Positions 1 to 5,061 of a stretch of 5,061 nucleotides of DNA are shown in pieces. Position numbers and translations under genes: made by a program. The notes under the pieces are model-generated. The model was not told where the DNA came from and did no database searches. It was given only the letters and a program-made list of their open reading frames with translations. The stretch's first letter is position 1. Each line of letters begins with the position of its first letter. Origin of the DNA: an uncultured Paracoccus sp. (GTDB lineage Bacteria > Pseudomonadota > Alphaproteobacteria > Rhodobacterales > Rhodobacteraceae); assembly GCF_946221145.1 (NCBI RefSeq), contig NZ_CAMIOH010000230.1, positions 1-5,061 on the forward strand, in the 5' to 3' direction.

Positions 1-706
1 CGATGTCGGCGCGCGGCGCATAGGCGGTCATCGTGCCGTCGCGCAGCACCACGGCATGGTCGGTGATGGTCAGCGCCTCCTCCAGGTGGTGCGAGATATA
101 GACGATGCTGACCCCCTTGGCGGTCAGGTCGCGGATCACCTTGAACAGAACCTCGACCTCGCTGGCCGAAAGGGCACTGGTCGGTTCGTCCATGATCAGG
201 ATGCGGCTGTCCACCGACAGGGCGCGGGCGATCTCCACGATCTGCTGCTGGCCCAGGCGCAGCTCCTCGACCGGGGTCAGCGGGTCGATCTGTTCCTCCA
301 GTTCCTCCATCAGCAGGCGGACCTGGCGTTCTTCCTGGGCGAAATCGACGCCCATCGGGCCACGGATTTCGCGGCCCATGAAGATGTTGTCCCGCACCGA
401 CAGGTTGGGGGCCAGCGACAGTTCCTGATGGATGATGGAAATGCCCCGGTCGCGCGCCTCGTTGGCATTGGCAAAGCTGACCGGCTGGCCGTCCAGCACG
501 ATCTGGCCGGTGGTCGGCTGGATCACGCCCGACAGGATCTTCATCAGCGTCGATTTGCCCGCGCCGTTTTCGCCGAACAGCGTGGTGACCTGACCGCGAT
601 GAATGTCGAAGTTCACGCCCTTCAGCGCATGGACGCTGCCATAGGACTTGGCGACATTGCGCGCCGCCAGCACGACCTCGCGCGGGTCTTGGGGGGACGC
701 GGTCAT
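1..706 (-). CDS. Sugar (probably erythritol/polyol) ABC transporter ATP-binding protein, CUT2 type, partial (C-terminus beyond left edge)
   Basis: This protein powers import of a sugar or polyol through an inner-membrane ABC transporter, acting on the cytoplasmic face. The visible 235 residues form one complete nucleotide-binding domain. They show Walker A GENGAGKST (45-53), the Q-loop in HQEL (Q94), the signature LRLGQQQ (149-155), Walker B ILIMDEP (169-175, catalytic E174) and the H-loop ISHHLEE (H206). CUT2 ATPases such as RbsA and MglA are about 500 residues with two such domains, so the second domain and the stop lie outside the window. The start is ATG at 704-706. It overlaps the stop of the DUF2291 gene as ATGA and has GAGG (717-720) 10 bases upstream, so translation is probably coupled. 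The divergent ery catabolic genes suggest erythritol as substrate, which would make it an EryE/Mpt-type ATPase. That substrate is inferred from context; the ATPase family is clear. Confidence 0.9.
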   Translation of the reverse strand, partial: MTASPQDPREVVLAARNVAKSYGSVHALKGVNFDIHRGQVTTLFGENGAGKSTLMKILSGVIQPTTGQIVLDGQPVSFANANEARDRGISIIHQELSLAPNLSVRDNIFMGREIRGPMGVDFAQEERQVRLLMEELEEQIDPLTPVEELRLGQQQIVEIARALSVDSRILIMDEPTSALSASEVEVLFKVIRDLTAKGVSIVYISHHLEEALTITDHAVVLRDGTMTAYAPRADI

Positions 707-1362
707 TGGACCGAGACCTCGACCGGGGTGATCATCCAGTTCTTGGGATTGATCAGGCGGAAGGCGCCGGTGACGGTCACGGATTTGCCGGTCAGGTTCG
801 CGGTGTCGATGCCGTCCAGCACGGCCGCCTTCATCGCCCGGTTGATGCCGGACCCGGCGTCCTGATATTCGATCTGGTTCTTGAAGCCGCCGAACACGAT
901 ATCGCCCGGCGCGTCGCGCAGGTCGGTGCCGTTGATCGCCGGGCCGGTCTGGACGCGGACGGTGATGTCCTGGGGGACGCCCTGAACCGTCAGCGGATAG
1001 ACCCCCGACCGCGCCTCTCCGGCGATGCCGGTCAGCGTCACGAACAGGATCGCCCCGGTGGACGACGGGGTGCCATACTTGGCCGCCGCCGCGTCCTTGT
1101 CGGCCAGAACCTCGGGGGCGAGAGCCGCCGCATCGACGGCCTTGTCCGTCACGAAGGCCTGGATGCGCGGAAATTCGGTCTGGCCATAGGTATCGGGCGA
1201 AAACGCCTGTACCCGGACATCGGCCTCCGATCCGATGGGAACGACGGTGGTGTCCAGGGCAATGCCCGCCAGCAGCAGGACCGCGGCGGCGGTGCCGATC
1301 AGCATCCCGCGGCGGGACGAGCCAGGAGCCTTGGGGGCCGGTGAGGCGACGGTCCGCGTCAT
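703..1362 (-). CDS. DUF2291 family membrane-anchored periplasmic protein associated with sugar ABC transporters
   Basis: The 219-residue protein has a basic N-terminus (RR at 17-18), a single hydrophobic segment at about 20-36 and then a domain expected to lie in the periplasm. I recognise the DUF2291 family from the DTTVVPIG stretch after the membrane segment (37-44), FSPDTYG (54-60), VQTGPAINGT (137-146), FKNQIEYQDAG (160-170) and INPKNW near the end (204-209). Members are of similar length and commonly sit beside CUT2 sugar transporter genes; their biochemical role is not known to me. The protein contains no cysteine, so it cannot be a lipoprotein and is probably held by an uncleaved signal anchor. 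The start at 1360-1362 places the membrane segment close to the N-terminus, as in the family, with GGGGGG (1370-1375) 7 bases upstream. The frame stays open to 1551, with other ATGs at 1416 and 1443 that lack a ribosome binding site. It is probably the first gene of the leftward transporter operon. Confidence 0.85.
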   Translation of the reverse strand: MTRTVASPAPKAPGSSRRGMLIGTAAAVLLLAGIALDTTVVPIGSEADVRVQAFSPDTYGQTEFPRIQAFVTDKAVDAAALAPEVLADKDAAAAKYGTPSSTGAILFVTLTGIAGEARSGVYPLTVQGVPQDITVRVQTGPAINGTDLRDAPGDIVFGGFKNQIEYQDAGSGINRAMKAAVLDGIDTANLTGKSVTVTGAFRLINPKNWMITPVEVSVQ

Positions 1363-1518
1363 GGGCGAACCCCCCGGACTGGGCGCTTGCAGGTCATATC
1401 CGATTCCCCCCTTCATGTGGCGGCCAGGTTGCGATTCGGACATGATCCGGGATTGCAACCAGCGGGCCGGCGGGGGCGTTTCCTCCGATACTCCCCCGTC
1501 TTGCCGATCACCGTAACT

Positions 1519-1530
1519 GAAATTAATTTC
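1519..1530. promoter_or_regulatory. Perfect 12-bp palindrome GAAATTAATTTC, candidate operator
   Basis: GAAATTAATTTC is identical to its reverse complement and sits in the AT-rich island of the divergent region, roughly midway between the two operons and just upstream of the proposed rightward promoter. The symmetry does not extend into the flanking bases. A dimeric regulator could bind here and control both directions. The assignment rests only on symmetry and position; no known consensus was matched. Confidence 0.4.
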
Positions 1531-1536
1531 GATGTC

Positions 1537-1550
1537 TGCAAAAAAATGCA
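1537..1550. promoter_or_regulatory. TGCA-A6-TGCA element, candidate regulator site or UP-like A-tract
   Basis: Two TGCA tetramers flank six A bases (a run of seven A in all, 1540-1546). The element lies 6 bases after the palindrome and directly upstream of the proposed -35 of the eryA promoter. The half-sites are short, so it could be an operator, a bent A-tract that helps RNA polymerase, or chance. It stands out because A-tracts are rare in this GC-rich DNA. Confidence 0.3.
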
Positions 1551-1579
1551 TTCCCGCTGTCGGGTTGGTCGTGTATAGA
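1551..1579 (+). promoter_or_regulatory. Possible sigma-70-type promoter for the ery operon
   Basis: TATAGA (1574-1579) resembles a -10 box. A weak TTCCCG (1551-1556) lies 17 bases upstream in the -35 position. Transcription would begin near 1586-1588, giving an eryA leader of about 87 bases. The -35 match is poor, as expected for a regulated promoter, and the box was picked by eye. The AT-rich operator-like elements lie immediately upstream. Confidence 0.35.
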
Positions 1580-1589
1580 TTTCCCCAGG

Positions 1590-1678
1590 GGCATGGACCG
1601 GCATCGGTTCACGCAAAGGGGGATATCGACATGGCGGCCGGCATCTTCGGCGCGATTCGCACAAGGTCAGTCCATGCC
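1590..1678 (+). promoter_or_regulatory. Inverted repeat in the eryA leader that could sequester the eryA start codon
   Basis: GGCATGGAC (1590-1598) is perfectly complementary to GTCCATGCC (1670-1678). After one C-A mismatch, three more pairs (1600-1602 with 1666-1668, one of them G-U) extend the helix. The right arm contains the eryA ATG (1674-1676) and reaches the last G of its weak AAGG ribosome binding site (1663-1666). The left arm lies at the predicted 5' end of the transcript. The loop holds the mini-ORF start and its strong ribosome binding site. In RNA this could hide the eryA start until ribosomes translating the mini-ORF open the helix. Read as DNA, the arms could instead be paired protein-binding sites. 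The pairing is visible in the sequence; the function is inferred. Confidence 0.4.
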
Positions 1679-1687
1679 GGGTCGTGA
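1631..1687 (+). CDS. Candidate 18-residue leader peptide overlapping the eryA start
   Basis: A short ORF encodes MAAGIFGAIRTRSVHAGS and ends at TGA 1685-1687, 14 bases inside eryA and in a different reading frame. It is preceded by AAAGGGGG (1615-1622) with 8 bases before the ATG, the strongest Shine-Dalgarno-like sequence in the leader and clearly better than the AAGG used by eryA. Ribosomes finishing this ORF would stop just past the eryA ATG and could restart there, giving translational coupling. The peptide has no run of a single amino acid's codons, so classical amino-acid attenuation is unlikely. I do not recognise the peptide. It could be fortuitous, and conservation in related genomes is unknown. 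Confidence 0.35.
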   Translation: MAAGIFGAIRTRSVHAGS

Positions 1688-3236
1688 CATCCTGATCGGC
1701 ATCGACGCGGGCACGTCGGTCATCAAGGCGGTGGCCTTTGATCTGGCCGGGCGGCAGGTCGCGGCGGCCTCGGTCCCCAACCGCTATCACACGGGCAGGG
1801 ACGGGGCCGCGACGCAATCGCTGGCGCAGACCTGGGACGATTGCGCGGCGGCGCTGCGGGGGCTGGGCGCCAAGGTGGATGGGCTGGCGGGCCGCACGGC
1901 GGCGCTGTCGGTGACGGCGCAGGGCGACGGGACGTGGCTGGTGGGCGACGACGGGCCGGTGGGCGACGCCTGGCTGTGGCTGGATGCCCGTGCCGCGCCG
2001 ACCGTGGCGCGGCTGGCGGGCCGGGCGGCCGACCGGGCACGCTTCATGGCCACCGGGACAGGGCTGAACACCTGCCAGCAGGGCGCGCAGATGGCGCATA
2101 TGGATGCGCATGGCGACCTGCTGGACCGGGCATCGGTGGCGCTGCATTGCAAGGACTGGCTGTATCTGAACCTGACCGGCATGCGCGCCACCGACCCGTC
2201 CGAGGCCAGCTTCACCTTCGGCGATTTCCGCACCCGCCAGTATGACGACGCGGTGATCGACGCGCTTGGCCTGTCCCATCGCCGCGCCCTGCTGCCGCCG
2301 ATCATCGACGGAACCCAGCTCACGCATCCGCTGACCGCTGACGCCGCGCGCCAGACCGGGCTGCTGGCGGGCACGCCGGTCAGTCTGGGCTATGTGGACA
2401 TGGTGATGACGGCGCTTGGCGCCGGGGTCTATGGCGGGGCGGGGGGCGACGTGGCCTGTTCGACCGTCGGGTCAACTGGCGTCCACCTGCGGGCGGTGTG
2501 TGCGGAAGACGTGCACCTGAACGATCAGGGGACGGGCTATGTCATCTGCCTGCCGATCCCCGGAATCGTGACCCAGGTGCAGACCAACATGGCGGCGACG
2601 CTGAACCTGGACTGGGTGCTGGGGCTGGCGGCGGGGATCCTGTCCGACATGGGCCAGTCCGTCACCCATCGCGATCTGGTCGCGCATATCGAGGGCTGGC
2701 TGGCCGGGTCGCGGCCCGGACAGATCGTCTATCACCCCTATATCTCGGATGCGGGCGAACGCGGGCCGTTCGTCGATGCCGACGCGCGGGCGGGCTTTGT
2801 CGGGCTGTCGGCGGGCCACCGCTTTCCCGATCTGGTCCGCGCCGTGGCCGAGGGGCTGGGCATGGCGATGCGCGACTGTTACGCGGCGATGGGTCCGCTG
2901 CCCGGCGAATTGCGCCTGACCGGCGGCGCGGCGCGGTCGCGGGGCCTGCGCGGCATCCTGTCGGCCAGCTTGAACGCCCCGGTCCGCGTGTCCGACCGCG
3001 ACGAGGCCGGCGCCGCGGGTGCCGCGATGATGGCCGCCGTCGCCATCGGCGCCTATCCCGACATGGATGCCTGCATCGCCGAATGGGTGACGCCGCTGCT
3101 GGGGCAGGCCGAACGGCCCGACCCCGCGCTTGTCGCCGCCTATGACGCGCTTTTCCCTGCCTTCACCGCTTCGCGCCGGGCCTTGCCGCCCGCATGGGAC
3201 GCCCTTGCGGCGGCCCGCAATTCGAAAGGACTGTGA
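1674..3236 (+). CDS. eryA: Erythritol kinase EryA (FGGY carbohydrate kinase family)
   Basis: This 520-residue cytoplasmic kinase transfers phosphate from ATP to erythritol, giving L-erythritol-4-phosphate, the first step of erythritol catabolism. FGGY features are in the expected order: the N-terminal phosphate loop IGIDAGTS (8-15), HCKDWLYLNLTG (158-169), the probable catalytic base D242 in GYVDMVMTALGAG, and the C-terminal ATP-site segments GLGMAMRDC (394-402) and LTGGAARS (415-422). The length and segments such as AQGDGTW, ATDPSEASFTFGDFRTR and NMAATLN resemble Brucella and rhizobial EryA as I remember them rather than glycerol or xylulose kinase. The start at 1674 puts the phosphate loop at the N-terminus and has AAGG 7 bases upstream. 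An in-frame ATG at 1593 would add 27 residues unlike the family. The eryB gene follows after one base. The alternative is a kinase for a closely related tetritol or pentitol, but the eryB and eryC neighbours favour erythritol. Confidence 0.88.
   Translation: MPGRDILIGIDAGTSVIKAVAFDLAGRQVAAASVPNRYHTGRDGAATQSLAQTWDDCAAALRGLGAKVDGLAGRTAALSVTAQGDGTWLVGDDGPVGDAWLWLDARAAPTVARLAGRAADRARFMATGTGLNTCQQGAQMAHMDAHGDLLDRASVALHCKDWLYLNLTGMRATDPSEASFTFGDFRTRQYDDAVIDALGLSHRRALLPPIIDGTQLTHPLTADAARQTGLLAGTPVSLGYVDMVMTALGAGVYGGAGGDVACSTVGSTGVHLRAVCAEDVHLNDQGTGYVICLPIPGIVTQVQTNMAATLNLDWVLGLAAGILSDMGQSVTHRDLVAHIEGWLAGSRPGQIVYHPYISDAGERGPFVDADARAGFVGLSAGHRFPDLVRAVAEGLGMAMRDCYAAMGPLPGELRLTGGAARSRGLRGILSASLNAPVRVSDRDEAGAAGAAMMAAVAIGAYPDMDACIAEWVTPLLGQAERPDPALVAAYDALFPAFTASRRALPPAWDALAAARNSKGL
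3224..3230 (+). promoter_or_regulatory. Ribosome binding site of eryB
   Basis: GAAAGGA lies 7 bases before the ATG at 3238 and within the last codons of eryA. It is a good Shine-Dalgarno match and supports this start over the in-frame ATGs at 3130 (inside eryA) and 3256. The TGACATG junction means ribosomes ending eryA are next to the eryB start. Confidence 0.7.
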
Positions 3237-3237
3237 C

Positions 3238-4767
3238 ATGACCCCTGACAGCGACATGATCGACCTGTTCGTCATCGGCGGCGGCATCAACGGCGCGGGC
3301 ATCGCGCGCGACGCGGCCGGGCGCGGCCTGACGGTGGTGCTGTGCGAAAAGGACGATCTGGCGCAGGGCACGTCCTCGCGGTCGGGCAAGCTGGTCCATG
3401 GCGGCCTGCGCTATCTGGAATATTACGAATTCCGCCTGGTCCGCGAGGCGCTGATCGAGCGAGAGGTTCTGCTGGCCGCCGCACCGCACATCATCTGGCC
3501 GATGCGCTTCGTGCTGCCGCATTCGCCGCAGGACCGCCCGGCCTGGCTGGTCCGGCTGGGGCTGTTCCTCTATGACCACCTGGGGGGCCGAAAGAAACTG
3601 CCCGGCACCCGCACGCTGGATCTGCGCCGCGACCCCGAGGGCGCGCCGCTGCTGGACCAGTATCACAAGGGCTTTGAATACAGCGACTGCTGGGTCGATG
3701 ACGCGCGCCTTGTGGTGCTGAACGCGCTTGGCGCGGCGGAACGGGGCGCGACCGTCCTGACCCGCACCCCCTGCATCTCGGCGCGGCGCGAAGATGGCGC
3801 CTGGACCGTCCAGACGCGCAGCGAGGCGACCGGCGAAACGCGGACCTTCCGTGCCCGCTGCATCGTCAACTGCGCCGGTCCCTGGGTTTCTGACGTGATC
3901 AACACCGTCGCCGGGTCGAATTCGTCCCGCAATGTCCGGCTGGTCAAGGGCAGCCATATCATCGTGCCGAAATGGTGGGCGGGGGCGAATGCCTATCTGG
4001 TCCAGAACCACGACAAGCGGGTGATCTTCATCAACCCCTACGAAGGCGACCTGGCCCTGATCGGCACCACCGACATCCCCTATGAGGGCCGGGCCGAGGA
4101 TGTGGCCGTGGGCGGGGACGAGATCGACTATCTGCTGGCCGCCGTGAACCGCTATTTCAAGCAGAAGCTGCGCCGCGACGACGTGCTGCATTCCTTCTCG
4201 GGCGTCAGGCCGCTGTTCGACGACGGCAAGGGCAATCCGTCGGCGGTGACGCGCGATTACGTCTTTGACCTGGACCAGACCGGAGGGGCGCCGCTGCTGA
4301 ACGTGTTCGGCGGCAAGATCACCACCTTCCGCGAACTGGCCGAACGCGGAATGCACAAGCTGCGCGGTCTCTTTCCGCAGATGGGCGGCGACTGGACCGA
4401 GACCGCCCCCCTGCCGGGCGGGGAAATCGCCAATGCCGATTTCGAATCCTTCGTGGAACTGCTGCGAGAGCTGCATCCCTGGATGCCGCGCGGGCTGGTC
4501 CAGCACTATGCCCGGCTTTATGGCGCGCGCACCAAGGATGTGGTGACGGGTGCCCTGTCGCTGGACGCGCTGGGCCGTCACTTCGGCGGCAATCTCTACG
4601 AGGCCGAGGTGCGCTATCTGGTCGCCAAGGAATGGGCGCAGACGGCCGAGGACATCCTGTGGCGGCGCACCAAGCATTATCTGCACCTGACCCCGGCAGA
4701 ACGCGATGCCTTTGCGGACTGGTTCGCCGGGTCCGATCTGGCGGCCGACATGAACCGGGCGGCGTGA
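3238..4767 (+). CDS. eryB: Erythritol-phosphate dehydrogenase EryB (FAD-dependent, GlpD family)
   Basis: This 509-residue flavoenzyme oxidises L-erythritol-4-phosphate to L-3-tetrulose-4-phosphate. By homology to GlpD it is expected to sit on the inner membrane and pass electrons to quinone. The N-terminal FAD-binding fold shows VIGGGINGAG (12-21) with acidic E37 at the end of the second strand, then GTSSRSGKLVHGGLRYLE (44-61). Later come NCAGPWVSDV (211-220), GTTDIPYEG (276-284), SGVRPLFDD (321-329) and GGKITTFRELAE (358-369). R58, R324 and K360 match the arginines and lysine that bind the phosphate-polyol substrate in GlpD. The C-terminal part (about 390-509) is the usual GlpD cap domain with EDILWRRTKHYL (471-482). 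The length is normal for the family and no key residue is missing. Glycerol-3-phosphate dehydrogenase is the main alternative, but a place between eryA and eryC points to EryB. Confidence 0.88.
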   Translation: MTPDSDMIDLFVIGGGINGAGIARDAAGRGLTVVLCEKDDLAQGTSSRSGKLVHGGLRYLEYYEFRLVREALIEREVLLAAAPHIIWPMRFVLPHSPQDRPAWLVRLGLFLYDHLGGRKKLPGTRTLDLRRDPEGAPLLDQYHKGFEYSDCWVDDARLVVLNALGAAERGATVLTRTPCISARREDGAWTVQTRSEATGETRTFRARCIVNCAGPWVSDVINTVAGSNSSRNVRLVKGSHIIVPKWWAGANAYLVQNHDKRVIFINPYEGDLALIGTTDIPYEGRAEDVAVGGDEIDYLLAAVNRYFKQKLRRDDVLHSFSGVRPLFDDGKGNPSAVTRDYVFDLDQTGGAPLLNVFGGKITTFRELAERGMHKLRGLFPQMGGDWTETAPLPGGEIANADFESFVELLRELHPWMPRGLVQHYARLYGARTKDVVTGALSLDALGRHFGGNLYEAEVRYLVAKEWAQTAEDILWRRTKHYLHLTPAERDAFADWFAGSDLAADMNRAA

Positions 4768-4772
4768 CCGCC

Positions 4773-5061
4773 ATGGCCCTGACCCTGTCGCTGAACACCA
4801 ACCCGCTGGTCAACCGCTTTGCCGAACCGGACGATCTGATCGACACCGTGGCGCGCGACCTGCGCATCCGCGACCTGCAACTGACGCATGAGTTCATCAA
4901 CCCGTCATGGCCTGCCCCGGTGATCCGCCGACTGACGCGGGCGATGGGCGCGGCGTTGGACCGCACCGGGGTGCGCGTCACCAGCGGCATGACCGGGCCT
5001 TATGGGCGGCTGAACCATTTCGGCCATCCCGACCGCGACGTGCGGCGATACTATGTCGATT
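4773..5061 (+). CDS. eryC: Tetrulose-4-phosphate racemase EryC, partial (C-terminus beyond right edge)
   Basis: The first 96 residues are in the window, and the frame is open to the right edge. The N-terminal segments LSLNTNPLVNRFAEPDDL, LQLTHEFINPSWPAP and SGMTGPYGRLNHFGHPDRDV match EryC of Brucella and rhizobia as I recall it, a sugar-phosphate isomerase/epimerase of the TIM-barrel type about 300 residues long. In Brucella, EryC converts L-3-tetrulose-4-phosphate made by EryB into the D form, which EryH and EryI then isomerise to D-erythrose-4-phosphate. The ATG at 4773 begins 5 bases after the eryB stop and has only a weak GGGCGG (4757-4762) upstream. An in-frame GTG at 4764 overlaps the eryB stop as GTGA and would add three residues (VTA). 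Either way, translation is probably coupled to eryB. The eryD regulator often follows eryC but is not visible here. Confidence 0.88.
   Translation, partial: MALTLSLNTNPLVNRFAEPDDLIDTVARDLRIRDLQLTHEFINPSWPAPVIRRLTRAMGAALDRTGVRVTSGMTGPYGRLNHFGHPDRDVRRYYVD

Larger units (their letters stand above)
1363..1673. promoter_or_regulatory. Divergent intergenic regulatory region between the transporter and ery operons
   Basis: These 311 bases separate the two divergent operons and contain no conventional gene. The half nearest the DUF2291 gene (1363-1500) is GC-rich; I see no clear promoter or hairpin terminator in it. About 1514-1550 is strikingly AT-rich for this genome and carries a palindrome and an A-tract element, so it is the best place for regulator binding and for promoters. 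The part nearest eryA holds a possible promoter, a mini-ORF and a long inverted repeat, listed separately. In Brucella and rhizobia the ery genes are controlled by the SorC/DeoR-type repressor EryD. Whether EryD or another regulator acts here cannot be seen, because no regulator gene lies in the window. Confidence 0.7.

Noticed and set aside
56..865. Plus-strand open frame of 269 codons opposite the ABC ATPase
   Set aside because: It is antisense to a gene with all ABC motifs intact, and its own translation has no family resemblance.
1363..1551. N-terminal extension of the DUF2291 protein to ATG 1551, 1443 or 1416
   Set aside because: The extension would bury the signal anchor behind up to 63 hydrophilic residues and would run through the AT-rich regulatory island. 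None of these ATGs has a good ribosome binding site.
1593..1673. In-frame upstream start for EryA at ATG 1593
   Set aside because: The extra 27 residues do not resemble an FGGY kinase N-terminus. The AGGG before this ATG lies too close to it, and the phosphate loop normally begins within the first ten residues.
1413..2327. Minus-strand open frame of 304 codons over the eryA 5' half and the leader
   Set aside because: It is arginine- and proline-rich low-complexity translation typical of a shadow frame, and it crosses the regulatory region.
3130..3237. In-frame upstream start for EryB at ATG 3130
   Set aside because: It lies deep inside eryA, and the added residues are not GlpD-like. The ATG at 3238 has a proper ribosome binding site and the usual N-terminus.
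2472..3389. Minus-strand open frame of 305 codons across the eryA-eryB junction
   Set aside because: It is the antisense shadow of two well-supported genes and shows no recognisable motif.
3163..4686. A 507-codon open frame on the minus strand opposite eryB
   Set aside because: Long antisense frames are expected opposite GC-rich genes. The translation lacks recognisable domains, while the plus strand encodes a full GlpD-family enzyme.
3238..4767. Reading eryA-eryB as a glycerol kinase (glpK) and glycerol-3-phosphate dehydrogenase (glpD) pair
   Set aside because: The kinase lacks the typical GlpK motif set and resembles EryA, and the third gene is EryC-like, which has no role in glycerol use.
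1..5061. Search by eye for tRNA genes, CRISPR arrays, insertion sequences and intrinsic terminators
   Set aside because: No tRNA-like cloverleaf, regularly spaced repeat, transposase frame or GC hairpin followed by a T-run was seen. The genes are packed within operons that continue past both edges.

Overview
This GC-rich window looks like an alphaproteobacterial chromosome or megaplasmid, probably from the Rhodobacteraceae/Paracoccaceae or a rhizobial/Brucella relative. That placement rests on codon use (strong G/C at third positions) and on how closely the proteins match my memory of the Brucella and rhizobial erythritol (ery) proteins. No database search was possible. The window holds two divergent transcription units that meet in a 311-base intergenic region, and both outer genes run off the window edges.

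Left, minus strand (1-1362): a membrane-anchored DUF2291 protein (703-1362) is followed, with a 4-base ATGA overlap, by the first ATPase domain of a CUT2-type sugar ABC transporter ATPase (1-706, cut at the left edge). This is probably the start of the polyol uptake operon. The permease and substrate-binding protein are not in the window.

Middle (1363-1673): this intergenic region has an AT-rich island at about 1514-1550, containing a perfect 12-bp palindrome and a TGCA-A6-TGCA element. A plausible promoter for the rightward operon lies at 1551-1579. The leader contains an 18-codon ORF with a strong Shine-Dalgarno sequence (1631-1687). It also contains a 9-bp inverted repeat (1590-1598 with 1670-1678) that would pair the predicted 5' end of the mRNA with the eryA start codon. 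This leader is the most unusual part of the window.

Right, plus strand (1674-5061): eryA (erythritol kinase), eryB (FAD-dependent erythritol-phosphate dehydrogenase of the GlpD family) and the beginning of eryC (tetrulose-4-phosphate racemase) are packed with gaps of 1 base and 5 bases or less. They form a translationally coupled catabolic operon. From the known Brucella pathway, imported erythritol is phosphorylated by EryA and oxidised by EryB to L-3-tetrulose-4-phosphate. EryC converts this to the D form, and further isomerases (EryH and EryI, not seen here) lead to D-erythrose-4-phosphate and the pentose phosphate pathway.

The enzymes belong to a described pathway. The less explained items are the DUF2291 protein and the eryA leader architecture.
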